From NCBI GenBank assembly GCA_024291935.2, contig CM044315.1, positions 51,682,385 to 51,746,384 of the forward strand: a DNA stretch of 64,000 nt. The letters run 5' to 3'. Below, piece after piece: positions 11,331-22,510 of this stretch. Source of the stretch: Okapia johnstoni (Eukaryota; Chordata; Mammalia; Artiodactyla; Giraffidae). The translations under genes and the position numbers were made by a program. Position 1 is the stretch's first letter, and each line of letters opens with the position of its first letter. The notes under the pieces were generated by a model that saw only the letters and a list, made by a program, of their open reading frames with translations, was not told where the DNA came from and did not search any database.

Positions 11331-11336
11331 AATAAA
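11331..11336 (+). promoter_or_regulatory. Candidate polyadenylation signal AATAAA
   Basis: AATAAA in an AT-rich context, 166 bp downstream of the stop of the coiled-coil remnant and on the same strand. Chance occurrence is common in such DNA, so this is only suggestive. Confidence 0.25.
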
Positions 11337-12596
11337 GATTGAGTATCAATGTGCAGAAAAGAACTGTGACTCAAAAAAGTAAAATCCGTGTAAAGACTTC
11401 AGAAGTTTTTCACTTTGTTTTTTGCCAGTTGAGTCTTCATTAATGTATCAAACACCACTAAAAGCATTCTAATGAATCTCAATAGCTAGTGAAGTCATTA
11501 CTGAGAATATAGCTTCATGATCCTGTTCTGGAATGAAGGAAAATGAAGAAAGGGGAACTGTAAAGCTCTAGTTTAGGAAGTTGACAAAATACCCACAGGA
11601 GTGTTTAAGAAGGAATTAGAAAGAGTCTTTAAAATGAAAGAAGTTCTATATTAGGTAAAAGCCTGGTCATAAGTTTCCCCAAATATTCTTGTCCCTACTC
11701 TAAAAAAAGTGATGACACTGCTCAGGGCAGAACAGTATTGCACCCATTTTAGAGTAGAGTATCATTTAGCTTGGAAGATCTGGCACCTAAGGCAGTTATC
11801 CAGTTACATCATCTTCTTGTCCTTAATTTTTGTCCTCACTTGACCTCCTGTCATTCCCTGTTGTCTTTCTATGTTGATGCATGAAGCTTTCCTTTATCCA
11901 ACTTCTGCCTTTATCACAGTTAACTTTGGAATTCATAAGAACAACTCTCTCAATTGCCTAACCTAAACATTTTTGAATCCCAGCAGCCTTTTAACTTATT
12001 TCCACAATCATACAAGTGCCCCCTTATCTCTTGGAACTGCCCCACCTCTTAAATTTTAAATTCCTGTGTATTTATTTATGACTAAAATCTTTTATATTTT
12101 CAATTCCTTTTTTCCTTTCCTTTCCCCACATGTATTCTTCAAATATATTATGACACTCATCCCTCAAATAACCCTTCCTATAGACTTTCTAGTGTAGCTT
12201 CCTGGATTCTTACGATGAATTCTTTTTCCCATTTCATCCAGTGTGTCTGATGTCCTTTCCTTTCATTGGCTCCACCATGCTAACCACCTCAGCCCCTACG
12301 TTGGAACAGTCCGATTATGTTTCTTCATTTTTTGTATTCAGGTAAAAATGGCTGGAAGGCATCAGTGACTTGTAAATTTATGCTGATTTCAATTCTGTGG
12401 CATCCAACTTTAGCAGTTCTCTCAAGTGCTTGCTCTTTCTCTCATTACCTACAGAAGATTTCAAACTTCATCAGCTATAGAGCTTCCTATGCAAATGCCA
12501 CCTCTGACCTTTCCTCCACAGCAAGTCACTCACTTTATCCCAAAGGAATTTTAGTCCTTCAAGCTTGAATTTGTTTCACTTTCTCTTGCGCTATCT
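11337..12596. other. Non-coding stretch, pyrimidine-rich, L2-like traces
   Basis: No gene is visible. The + strand is rich in C and T between about 11800 and 12590, with traces like those in L2/CR1-type repeats elsewhere in the window (for example near 12400-12560). Confidence 0.35.
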
Positions 12597-12606
12597 ATAA
12601 AATTCT

Positions 12607-12834
12607 GTGTGCATGTGTGCTAAGTCACTTCAGTTGTGTCACAACTCTTTGCGACCCTGTGGACTGTAGCCCACCTGGCTCCTCTGTCCACCGGATTCTC
12701 CAGGCAAGAATACTGGAACAGGTTGCCATGCCCTCCGCCAGGGGATCTTTCCAACCCAGGGGTCAAACCCACATCTCTTAAGTCTCCTGCATAAGCAAAC
12801 AGGTTTTTTACCACTGGCACCACCTGGGAAGCCC
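12607..12834 (-). repeat. Bov-tA SINE, antisense, with target duplication
   Basis: Antisense Bov-tA from the CA/GT-rich tail 'gtgtgcatgtgtgctaagtcac' to the head 'accacctgggaagccc'. It is flanked by ATAAAATTCT (12597-12606) and ATAAGATTCT (12835-12844), a 10-bp target-site duplication with one mismatch. Confidence 0.92.
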
Positions 12835-12986
12835 ATAAGATTCTACATATCCTATATTTATCGTTTCATTTTCTACTATCTCAAGATTAGGTTCCTATTT
12901 TTCTGTTAAAAACTAATAATTCCTCTATTTTTGCTCTTAGTTAGTCTTCAAATGGGTAATGCAAGACCTCTGTGCTAGGCAGAATC

Positions 12987-13040
12987 ATGGCCCCCAAGAA
13001 GACACCATGCCCTGATCCCTAGGACTATGAATAGGATAAG
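12987..13040 (+). repeat. MaLR-type LTR, 5' piece
   Basis: 'agaatcatggcccccaagaagac' and 'tgatccctaggactatgaa' match the start of a mammalian MaLR/ERVL-class LTR. The LTR resumes at 13740 after about 700 bp of inserted repeats. Confidence 0.55.
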
Positions 13041-13141
13041 ATACTGGAGTGGGTAGCTATTCTCTTCTCCAGGGGATCTTCCCAACCCAGGTCTCCTGCA
13101 TTGCAGGCAGATTCTTTACCATCTGAGCCACCAGGGATGTC
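13041..13141 (-). repeat. Bov-tA SINE, antisense, truncated
   Basis: Only the left half of the SINE, from 'actggagtgggtagctattc' to the head 'tgagccaccagggatgtcc', in antisense. It interrupts the MaLR LTR. Confidence 0.8.
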
Positions 13142-13267
13142 CACTGTTGGGGGAGGAGATGGAATTTCCTCTTTCCCCATTAGTTTCTTTTGGCTAGCAA
13201 TTAAAATAGCATAAGACAGATTGACAGGAGAAAATCAAATTACGTGTACAAAGGGAATCCACATAAG

Positions 13268-13337
13268 TATGAAGAATTCCAAAGACATCAAGGCAGATAC
13301 ACCATAGCTTGCCTTGATATCTTTGGAAATCTTCATA
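13268..13337. other. Inverted repeat with 28-bp arms and 14-nt loop
   Basis: Arm 13268-13295 (TATGAAGAATTCCAAAGACA...) pairs with 13310-13337 (...TCTTTGGAAATCTTCATA) at 26 of 28 positions, around the loop 13296-13309. A transcript would fold into a stable hairpin of small-RNA-precursor size. There is no evidence that it is expressed. Confidence 0.75.
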
Positions 13338-13344
13338 TATACGC

Positions 13345-13349
13345 ATGTG

Positions 13350-13390
<41 letters not shown>

Positions 13391-13391
13391 T
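13345..13391. repeat. (TA)n/(CA)n compound microsatellite
   Basis: About ten TA units followed by about fourteen CA units. Likely polymorphic in length. Confidence 0.95.
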
Positions 13392-13739
13392 CTAGACTGA
13401 GAAGAAGAAGGTAGGGGTCTGAGGTTTCAAGGAAGTAAGGTCATTCACAGGAAGAGCCAAAAGAGTTAATGTTTGATAAAAAAATGTTTGCAGGGCCATC
13501 CGAAAACAATAGTTGCAGAGTAAACTTTGATCAAATGGGCTTTGCTAGGTTCCTCCCTGTCTACAATATCTAACACTTTATTGTAGTTATCTATGGTGAC
13601 AGCTTCTTCCTGGAACACACTCTCAATTTTAAATTCTTTTAGGCAATAAGGGGAAAGTTCAAAGATTCTTTTGGGCCTAGATGGTCTTTAGCTCAAAATA
13701 ATTTTCATACCAGAGTGGCACATCTTGGGGAAACCTGGC

Positions 13740-14062
13740 TTTGTCCCCATCAATACTACACTTGTGGATGTGCTACCTTATGTGGTAAAGGGACTTGACA
13801 CCTGTAATTGAGATTTGACCTTAAAATAGGAAGATTATTCTGGATTATTCAGGTGGGCCCAATATATCTCATGAGTCTTTAAACGCAGAAGCAGAAGAGA
13901 AGGTCAAGAGACTCAAAGTAGAAGGAAGATTTGACACGACATTGCTGACTTGAAAATGAGAGGAGTCAGGTAGGAAGAGTGAGAAGGAAATGAATTCTGA
14001 CAACTGGCAATCTCGGAAAGAGGACCCCGAGGCCCGAGTGAGAGCCATGGCCATGGTTAACA
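13740..14062 (+). repeat. MaLR-type LTR, main piece
   Basis: 'tgctaccttatgtggtaaagggact', 'aagattattctggattattcaggtgggccc' and 'tttaaacgcagaagcagaagagaaggtcaagag' follow the body of a mammalian ERVL-MaLR LTR. Together with 12987-13040 it is one LTR split by later insertions. The 3' end is lost in MIR-like sequence. Confidence 0.6.
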
Positions 14063-14074
14063 CCTTATTAAATA

Positions 14075-14230
14075 TTGGGTACACCAGGATTTTAAATGCG
14101 TTACCTCATTTAGTCCTTCACTAAATCCTATGAGTTGAATTATTCCCTTTTAAAAGATGAAGAAAATGAGTGGTCAATAAGAAAATCATGTGGTCAATAA
14201 GTTGCAGACTTTCTAGACTTTGGCCTCTCT
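14075..14230 (+). repeat. MIR SINE fragment
   Basis: 'gcgttacctcatttagtcc', 'aatcctatgagttgaattattccc' and 'aaagatgaagaaaatgag' follow the MIR 3' half. Confidence 0.6.
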
Positions 14231-14519
14231 TCCACTCCCCAAATCCACATTTCTGAGTATACCTAAATACAAATATATGTGTAATAATATATATTTCATT
14301 TATATATTCATATACCTTTATTTCTCTTTACCTTCTATAAGTTTCTCATAATTATAACATATTTATCTTTGTTTTAAGCATCTAGGGATAGTTCTAAACA
14401 TTATAGTATATAACTCTTGAATGAATGAGGATTAATGAAATAATTCTCCTAAGGCCTATGGCATTTCTCAGGTTTGCCTGAGTAATCTGGTTCACGTTTC
14501 TCTAACATAGTAAGATTCT

Positions 14520-14760
14520 TTATTGGTCTGCTAGAGCTACCATAGCAAAATACCACATATTAGGTGATTTAAGCAACAGAAATTTGTTTTCCCAAGTCGT
14601 GGAGAGTAGAAGTCCAAGATGAAGATGTTTTTAGGTTTGGCTTCCCCTGAGGCCTTTCTCCTTGGTTTGAAGATAGCTACCTTCTCACTGCGTCCTCACA
14701 TAGCCTTTGTTTTATGTGTGTGTATCATTGATGTCCCCTAATATTCTTATAAGGAAAAGT
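14520..14760 (-). repeat. MLT1-type MaLR LTR, antisense
   Basis: 'tggtctgctagagctaccatagcaaaataccac', 'gtgatttaagcaacagaaatttg', 'ctgaggcctttctccttgg' and 'tcctcacatagcctttg' follow the MLT1A LTR in antisense, ending near the 'cttataagga' segment. It is an ancient solitary endogenous-retroviral LTR. Confidence 0.8.
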
Positions 14761-16019
14761 TCTAAAAAGTGAACTGAAGCCAGATCACATTCTGTGGTCA
14801 TTTTGAATTATGGCCATTGTTTAGTTAAAGAACTTTGAAATAATACTGTGAAAGAAGAAGTACTCTATGTCACAAGATTGATTTGTATATATATCTTCTA
14901 AAATATAAAGAATAATTAAAATGTATCTCTTCCTGATCATAATTTAACTTAAATCAGGTTGACTTGGCACACCTAAAGATTTCTTATATATCCAGATATC
15001 CAGGGAACAATGAAAGCTGACTTAATTTATTGCAGAAATTATTGCAAAGCTGTTACTTTTATTGTTTCATATAGTGAGTTCAGCAATTTGTAATCTATTT
15101 ACAGCTTCTATGGCAAACTTTGAATAGTTATTTTGGTCCCAGCTGTAGACTTTTATTAAGACACTGTGTTCTTTGATCAGTTTCATAGCCTGCTTTCATA
15201 TATTTAATTATATTTCATGTTTATTTTATTAAAACAGTTTCTTTTTTCAAAATAAAAGTTTCACCATTATATTGGTGACTTGTGTTCTTATAAGAATTCA
15301 GAAAATATAAATTGAAAAGGAAAATTAAATACTTGTAATAACTTCTTAGAAGACTGTAAGATTTTGTATATTTACTTTTGTTGTGTTAGCCTTCACTTAT
15401 ATAGCGAGCAGAGGAGAGAGTTAGTGAAAGGACACATATAACTAAGTAACTGCGATTATAAAGTATCCAGAAATGGTATATAATCATTTTAAGTCTATGT
15501 AATATATGGTATAGAATTTAAAACGTAAAGAACAATATAAAAATACATGAAAAGTCTTTGTAAAATTTTAGATGATTTTCAATAGTATTTTCAATCTAGA
15601 AAAATAAATGTCTCACTATTATTATGACATTGTTCATTTTATACAGTAGAACTAATGCCATTCAAAATTTCTCTTTACTGCTCATCCGTTATACATGCAG
15701 GTTTTTGTGTTTCTTTTTTAAAATTCTCAAATTTTCTTAATCTATGCTAAAGCTCCCAAAATTAAGTATTTTAAAGCAGCAGTTATTCATTGTGCTTCTT
15801 TGCTGGACTGCTTAAAAATCCTAGTAGCATTTCCCTAATTTTCTGTAAAATAGTAACTGTCTATTTAAATCCATGGCAACAGCTCTCTGTTTTCTTGTTA
15901 ATTTGCAGATAGCTAATGAGCAAGTCATACTGGTATTTCTAATTATCCTTCAAAAAGAACAAAGGAGGATACTGTGAAGTGGTAAAAGTATGACAAATGT
16001 AGAGTTCCATAACAAATTA
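14761..16019. other. Unique AT-rich DNA, no gene
   Basis: No coding frame or recognisable repeat over about 1.2 kb. Part of a low-repeat stretch that runs to about 18800. Confidence 0.5.
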
Positions 16020-16200
16020 GATAATCTCTCTGTTACCTCATTTTTCTGTTCTGTATTTAGAAACAATACATATCTTCTGGGGACTTAATTAAAAGTAATA
16101 GTCCATGTCACATAGCATTGTTATAAGACTTGAATGAGAAAAACATAAAAAGTAACATAGTGCATTCCACAGAGTAAGCACTTAATAAAGGTAAGTGTAT
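16020..16200 (+). repeat. MIR SINE, degenerate
   Basis: 'ctctctgttacctcatttttctgt', 'cattgttataagacttgaatgag' and 'cagagtaagcacttaataaag' are in MIR order. Confidence 0.65.
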
Positions 16201-17264
16201 AGTAGTGGAGGGAGGAGTCTTTTCTGTGTAGTTATAGGAGGATTTGTCAACTGTGCAAGTAACAGCTGTGAGACACTTTATCAAGGAATGGTGGAATTTT
16301 ATATCGCATATCTGAATCTAATTCGTTCATTCAATATTTATTAAATATTTGTTACCCTTCCTATATGCTCCCATTCCATACTACAGACCTTTCATAACAT
16401 CACACAACAGGTAATCAATAACTTCCTTGATTTCCACTCAACCGTGAACTTTTTTAAGGCAAAGACAATTTTACTCATCTTTGTGTTTCTATTACTTTGT
16501 AAAAATGCAGATACATATTATATAGCACACAATGCTTTTTCTGTCTTTAGCTCTGTTTTCCTATTTATGTGTAGTCCCAAGTCAATCTCATGACTTTTAC
16601 TGCTGCTTACTATTTATATTTTGAAGAATCAAAATTCTGTATCTCTGGGTTATATCTTAAATTTAATATAGCTCCTATATTTCCAGATGGATGCTAAATG
16701 CTTCTGCTTTGAAGGCCTAAAATCTTTTGAAAATCATACATTGAAATGGAATTTATTATTATTTTTTATTTATTTCCCTCCCTTTCCAGTCTTGCTTTTC
16801 TTTCTATATGCCCAATCTCCCCTAGGTTCATAACCATCTGAAGTTTCCCATATTAAAATTTTAGAACATATCTTTGACTTTTTTTTCTCTTACCTCACCA
16901 CATCTTATTAGATCTGAAGCCCCAAAATTTTATCTGCAAGGTCTCTTTGGCAGAGACTGGCTTGCTTTTCACCAAACCCATTTTCTGTTTCTTTAGGACA
17001 CAATTAGCCTATATTTTCCAGCCTCCTTACTCAGTTAATTGAAGCAGAAGACTGAATTTTGATCAGTGGAATCTGGGGAAAAGTGATTGGCAGCCCTTCC
17101 AGGTACGTACCATGCACTAAGCTTCGTGATTTTTCCTCTTCTTTTGCTATCTTGGAAAACACATAATAAAGATGGCTGAACCATAAGATGATTCTGGTTG
17201 GGAACCAGAGTTCTGGTTCCCAAATCACTGTTTGTAGGGTGAACAAGAACACTCATTTTGTTCC
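16201..17264. other. Unique AT-rich DNA, no gene
   Basis: Weak L2-like words occur near 16330 ('cattcaatatttattaaatatttg') and 16450 ('aaggcaaagacaattttactcatctttgtg'), nothing more. Confidence 0.4.
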
Positions 17265-17485
17265 TTGAGAAACTTTTTCACTAAAAGCAAGATAGTAAAT
17301 ATTTAATATTTTGTGGACCATATGGTATCTGTTGCAACTGCTCAATTCCATGTTGTAAAACAAAGGCAGCCATAGATAAGATGAAAAATAAATGAGTATA
17401 GTTGTGTTGCAATAAAAACTTATTTAAAAAATAGGAAGTTGGTCAGATTTGGCCTGTGAGTGATAGTTTTCCATAGAGAATTAGA
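17265..17485 (+). mobile_element. hAT-type non-autonomous DNA transposon relic
   Basis: 'gatagtaaatatttaatattttgtggaccatatggtatctgttgcaactgctcaa' and 'gttgcaataaaaacttatttaaaaa...ggtcagatttggcctgtgag' match an ancient mammalian hAT-related repeat I remember but cannot name precisely. Terminal inverted repeats are not clear. Confidence 0.6.
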
Positions 17486-18069
17486 CTTGCAGTTTTTTAG
17501 ACTTTATATATGCAAGAGTGCTAGATTCTTCTAACCCAAAACAAATGTTAGACATAACAAATTTTTCAAATAAATAACTACTTATAACATTTTTTATACA
17601 AATAAGGCCACTCTAAAGCATTGTTACAGATTAAAATAAAATTGTATACACATGGTAATAATACTGAAGTATTTCAAAATAAATCACCACTAAAACTAAT
17701 ATACAAACACCAGGACAAAATTTTCTTAAATCGGAAAGTGCTATACCAAAGCCAAAGTTAGCAGAAATAGCAGAAGTTTATGCTAAAAAAGAGGGTGATG
17801 GAAAAAAGTGGGATTGGAGCCAAGAGGTGCCATACTATGAGCACTTTCTTTGAGTAGTGAGATACTGATAGATGAAGAAAAGCTTTCTTTTCACTTCTTC
17901 CCAGAGATTTCTTAACAGAAGCAGCAACCACCAAGGATTACAGGAGCAGCATTTCATCTTAAAAGAAAATTAAGAGGTCAGTTAGCAACTTTTCCTTCTT
18001 TTTATTTCTTAGAACCAAGAGTAAACTTGTAATTTTTGTCTGATAATCAATCCACTAGTCCAAATTTTA
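17486..18069. other. Unique DNA, no gene
   Basis: No coding frame and no clear repeat seen. Confidence 0.4.
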
Positions 18070-18265
18070 TAGTAAGAGAGTGCAATGATTAAGATCACCA
18101 ACTTTGAAATAAGGAAAATTTAAGCTTAAATTCTTTGTCATTTATTAATTGCTTGACATAAATTAAGTTATTGAAGCTCAGTAGAAATTTTGGTTTCTTC
18201 ATAAATGAGATGAAGTATGCAAAGCATTTAGGATATTACTGTATCACAGTAAGCACTCAGTTCAT
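18070..18265 (+). repeat. MIR SINE, degenerate
   Basis: 'gagagtgcaatgattaagatcaccaactttgaa', 'gtttcttcataaatgagatgaa' and 'cacagtaagcactcagttcatgg' are in MIR order. Confidence 0.55.
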
Positions 18266-18799
18266 GGTAGTGATACTTATGTACAAAGACCATAGAGATT
18301 CCATGAATTCACCAGGAATGACTCATTCTCTTGAAATTCACCTGATGTCTTTTTAATACCTTTGTATTGTGTTTTGAAGAAAATATTTCCTAAAGTTACA
18401 CATTTATCTGCTAACAGGAGTGAGCCTTGGAACTACAGAAGCTAAAAATGCCTATCATTTGTTGGGAAGGTGAAAAGGATGGACAGGACAGAAGCGAGAG
18501 AAAGGAACTATTATGCAGATATATGTTCTTTCACATAATCACACAAGGGCAAGCATAGTCAGAGACTCAAAGTGTTCCCAGATAAATTGTATGCATATTA
18601 TTTTGACTATTTATTATTATAATGATTTGTTATTGGATACAAAATATTAAAAAGATGTATTTTCTAATATCAATAACCTAAAATGTGAGTGAAGGGGTAA
18701 ATATAGTTTCTGTATTTTATCAAAGTTAAGCTGTTATCATGTTAACACGTTAGCGAAGCATGTTATAATTATAATAGATTTTATGTTAACCTTATTGTA

Positions 18800-18866
18800 A
18801 TCACAAAGGGAAGACCTGTAGTAGATACACAAAAGATTAAAATAAAGAGATCAGAGTACCACCACA
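18800..18866 (+). mobile_element. L1 fragment, left flank of nested BovB B
   Basis: 'acaaagggaagacctgtagtagatacacaaaag...agagatcagagtacc' matches the L1 region between ORF1 and ORF2. The same L1 continues at 20115 on the other side of a BovB. Confidence 0.65.
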
Positions 18867-20114
18867 GTTCAGTTCAATCGCTCAGTCCTGTCCGACTCTT
18901 TGCGACCCCATGAATTGCAGCACGCCAGGCCTCTCTGTCCATCACCAACTCCCGGAGTCTACCCAAACCCATGTCCATCGAGTCAGTGATGCTATCCAAC
19001 CATCTCATCATCCTCTGTCGTCCCCTTCTCCTCCCGCCCCAAATCCTACCCAGCATTAGCGTCTTTTCCAATGAGTCAACCCTTCACATGAGGTGGCCAA
19101 AGTATTGGAGTTTCAGCTTCAACATCAGACCTTCCAATGAACACCCAGGATTGATCTCCTTTAGGATGGATTGATTGGATCTCCTTGCAGTCCAAGGGAC
19201 TCTCAAGAGTCTTCTCCAACACCACAGTTCAAAAGCATCAATTCTTTGGTGCTCAGCTTTCTTCACCGTCCAACTCTCACATCCATACATGACCACTGGA
19301 AAAACCATAGCCTTGACTAGACGGACTTTTGTTGGCAAAGTAATGTCTCTGCTTTTAAATATGCTATCTAGGTTGGCCATAACTTTCCTTCCAAGGAGTA
19401 AGCGTTTTTTAATTTCACCATCAGCAGTGATTCTGGAGCCCAAAAAAATAAAGTCTGACACTGTTTCCACAGTTTCCCCATCTATTTGCCATGAAGTGAT
19501 GGGACCAGATGCCATGATCTTAGTTTTCTGAATGTTGAGCTTTAAGCCAACTTTTTCACTGTCCTCTTTCACCTTCATCAAGAGGCTCTTTAGTTCTTCT
19601 TCACTTTCTGCCATAAGGGTGGTGTCATCTGCATATCTGAGGTTATTGATATTTCTCCCAGCAATCTTGATTCCAGCTTGTGTTTCTTCCAGCCCAGCGT
19701 TTCTCATGATGTACTTTGCATATAAGTTAAATAAGCAGGGTGACAATATAGAGCCTTGACGTACTCCTTTTCCTATTTGGAACCAGTCTGTTGTTCTATG
19801 TCCAGTTCTGACTGTTGCTTCCTGACCTGCATACAGGTTTCTCAAGAGACAGGTCAGATGGTCTGGTATTCCCATCTCTTTCAGAATTTTCCACAGTTTA
19901 TTGTGATCCACACAGTCAAAGGCTTTGGCATAGTCAATAAAGCAGAAATAGATGTTTTTCTGGAACTCTCTTGCTTTTTCGATGATCCAGTGGATATTGG
20001 CAATTTGATCTCTGGTTCCTCTGCCTTTTCTAAAACCAGCTTGAACATCTGGAAGTTCACGGTTCACATATTGCTGAAGCCTGGCTTGGAGAATTTTGAG
20101 CATTACTTTACTAG
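18867..20114 (-). mobile_element. BovB LINE copy B, 5'-truncated, nested in L1
   Basis: A 1.25-kb antisense BovB from the terminal GTTCAGTTCAATCGCTCAG (left) to the start of the RT region (right, CTAGTAAAGTAATGCTC in element sense). It is flanked by CCACCACA at 18859-18866 and 20115-20122, an 8-bp target duplication, and by L1 on both sides. It is the best preserved RT region in the window and therefore among the younger BovB copies here. Confidence 0.93.
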
Positions 20115-20121
20115 CCACCAC
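19084..20121 (-). pseudogene. BovB reverse-transcriptase ORF remnant, 345 codons
   Basis: One open frame covers the RT from its first conserved block (KILQARLQQYVN) through FIDYAKAFDCVDHNKLW, QGSILSPCLFNLY and the catalytic LRYADDTTLMAES (YADD at 19624-19635) into the C-terminal region (YGCESWTVKKAEH). The endonuclease is absent because the copy is 5'-truncated. Against the other copies it has a 12-base in-frame loss (ITADG|EIKKR) and ends early at YFGHLM because CGA has become TGA, a typical CpG decay. It would have no promoter or start codon of its own; the first codons belong to flanking L1 DNA. Confidence 0.85.
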
Positions 20122-20220
20122 AAGAAGTCATCAAATCAAAAAGGAAGACAGCAAGAGAAGAAAGGAACAGAGAAATGGCAAAACAGTGAACAGTTAACAA
20201 AATGGCAATAGTAAGACCTT
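20115..20220 (+). mobile_element. L1 fragment, right flank of nested BovB B
   Basis: 'agaagtcatcaaatcaaaaaggaagacagcaagagaag' and 'gttaacaaaatggcaatagtaag' are the L1 sequence that continues from 18866 in the same orientation, close to the start of ORF2. Confidence 0.7.
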
Positions 20221-20639
20221 AACTATCAATATGATAGTTTCATAAGTTATAAATTTACAAAGATTTTTGGGTTAGTGTGATGGATTAGAGTCTTTAAACC
20301 CCTCAGATGGAGAACTAGTTCTTGCTAAATTTCTCCAGTGGAACTTCTGCCGAGTTTTTAGTATTTCAGGAAGTTGGAAGGCTATGATTGAAAGAGAGAG
20401 AGAGCAATTTATAACCATCATGCTTAGATTCCAAAGACCTGCTAGAATGAGGAATTGGTAATATGCATAAGATTGATCTCACCCTGAAAACCGTAGAACA
20501 AGAACCTGCCAAAGCTTCAGCAGATTCCCCCATCCAACTCAATCTCTAATTGGACAAAAGTGATCAATTCCTTACTCTTAGTGTCCTGAAATGTCTTGCC
20601 CTCTTTAAGGGAAAACAAAATGTACTCTATTCTCTCAAG
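20221..20639. other. Non-coding stretch between L1 fragments
   Basis: No gene. A short GA run lies at 20392-20404. May be older L1/HAL1-like 5' sequence but not clearly so. Confidence 0.35.
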
Positions 20640-20898
20640 TTATTTTAAACACATTGTCTTACATATAAAAATGAAACCTGTGAGACATATGAATACATAG
20701 GAAAATATGATCACAAATGCCCCAGATGTTGCAATCATTAGACAAGAAATTTATGTAAGATAAGTGACATAAATATTTAAAAAAATTAGATGGAAAATCA
20801 CTTAAGTGGATTAAAAGATGGAGAATTTTAAGAGGGAAATAAAACATCTAAAAGAGAACCAAATCAATTTCTAGAAGTTAAAAATGCCATATAATGAC
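20640..20898 (+). mobile_element. L1/HAL1-like ORF1 coiled-coil fragment, degenerate
   Basis: 'aaacatctaaaagagaaccaaatcaatttctagaagttaaaaatgcc' and the preceding text follow the ORF1 coiled-coil coding part of old L1/HAL1 elements. Frame is lost. Confidence 0.45.
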
Positions 20899-21301
20899 AC
20901 CAGGTCAAGATGGTGGAGAAGGATGTGAACTCATCTTCTCCTGTGAGAGCATCAAATTGCAACTAGCTGTTGAATAACCATCAACAAGAGAACACAGGAA
21001 CCCACCAAAGATCATACCCCATGTCAAAGGACAAGAGGCTGCAGCAGGATGGTAGAGGCACAATCATGATAAAATCAATTGCCATACCCACCATGTGGGT
21101 GACCTATACAAACTGGAGAACAATAATACCAAAGAAGTTCTCCCACTGTTGTGAAGGTTCTGAACTCCTTGTTAGGCTTCCTAGCCTGGGGATCCAACAA
21201 AAGGACTGGGAATCCCCAGGGAATCTGACCTTGAAGGCCAGAGGGATTTCCACAGTCCCACAGAGCTAAAACAAAAACCACATTATAGAGAATTAATCAG
21301 G

Positions 21302-21760
21302 ATGAAAAAGCAGAAAGTAATATCCCAGAGGAAAGGACAAGATAAAATCCCAGAAGAACAAGTAAATGAAGTGGAGATAGGCAAGTCCAGGAAGCACAGA
21401 GTCCCAGGCAGGATAAACCCAATGAGGAACTCACTGAGACACACAGAAATCAAACTGACAAAAATTAAAGACAGAGGTAAAATATTAAAAGCAATAAGGG
21501 AAAAATGGCAAATAACATATAGGGGGACTCCTTCCAGACTGTCAGCTGATTTCTCAACAGAAACTTTACAAGCCAGAAGGGAATGGCAGGATATATTTAA
21601 AGTGATGAAAGGGAAGAAACTGCAGCCAGCGATACTCTACCCAACAAGACTCTCATTCGACTTTGATGGGGAAATCAATAGTTTTCCATACAAGCAAAAT
21701 TTAAGAGAATTCAGCACTGCCAAACCAGCTTTACGACAAATGCTAAAGAAACTTCTCTAG
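21302..21760 (+). pseudogene. Shortened L1 ORF1 (N-terminus fused to C-terminal domain)
   Basis: 152 codons, open. The first 30 residues (MKKQK...QVNEVEIGK) match the ORF1 start. The coiled coil and RNA-recognition domain are absent. From about residue 48 the conserved C-terminal domain follows, with ETLQARREWQDIF, LYPTRLSFDFDGEI and FSTAKPALRQML, ending at the natural stop. ORF1p normally binds L1 RNA as a trimer through the coiled coil, so this version would not be expected to trimerise. The open frame across the deletion may be luck or may reflect past propagation of the short form. Confidence 0.75.
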
Positions 21761-21862
21761 GCAGGAAACACCAGAGAAGGAAAAGACCTGCAGAAAATAA
21801 ACCCAAAAGAATTAAGAAAATGATAGTAAGATCAAATGCACCACCCAAAAGACAGACTGGCT

Positions 21863-22510
21863 CAATTCAGTCATTCATTCATGTCCGACTCTTTGGGACC
21901 CCATGGACTGCAGCATGCCAGGCTTCCCTGTCCATCACCAACTCCCAGAGCTTACTCAAACTCATGTCCATCGAGTTGGTGATGCCATCCAACCATCTCA
22001 TCCTCTGTTGTCCCCTTCTCCACCTGCTTTCAATCTTCCCAGGCATCAGGGTCTTTTCCAATAAGTCAGTTCTTCGCATCAGGTGGCCAAAGTATTGGAG
22101 TTTCAGCTTCAGCAACAGTCCTTCCATTAAATATTCAGTACTGTTTTCCTTTAGGATTGACTGGTTTTATCTCCTCGCAGTCCAAGTGACTCTCAAGAGT
22201 CTTCTCCAACACCACAGTTCAAAAGCACCAATTCTTCAGCACTCAGCTTTCTTTATGGTCCAACTCACATCCATACATGACTACTAGAACAGTAGACTAG
22301 ATAGACCTTTGTTGGCAAAGCAATGTCTCTGCTTTTTAATATGCTGTCTAGATTGGTCATAGCTTTTATTCCAAGGAGCAAGCGTCTTTTAATTTCATGG
22401 CTGCAGTCACCATCTGCAGTGATTTTGAAGCCCAAGAAAATGAAGTCTGTCACTGTTTCTGTTGTTTACCCATCTGTTTGGCATGAAGTGATGGAACCAG
22501 ATGCCATGAT
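21863..22510 (-). mobile_element. BovB LINE copy C (3' part), nested in the L1 chimera
   Basis: Antisense BovB 3' region from the terminus (CAATTCAGTCATTCATTC) to the sequence just downstream of the catalytic motif. The flanks AGACTGGCT at 21854-21862 and 22511-22519 are a perfect 9-bp target duplication inside L1 sequence. Confidence 0.92.

Larger units (their letters stand above)
13190..13735 (+). repeat. Degenerate dispersed repeat, copy 2 (LTR-like?)
   Basis: Shares the 'aattaaaatagcataagacag...ggagaaaatcaaa' segment with copy 1 at 9990-10320. It contains the hairpin at 13268-13337 and the microsatellite at 13345-13391. Its family is not identified. Confidence 0.35.

Noticed and set aside
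19084..20121. The 345-codon frame as a working gene
   Set aside because: It is the RT part of a 5'-truncated BovB. It lacks the endonuclease, a start codon of its own and the C-terminal end.
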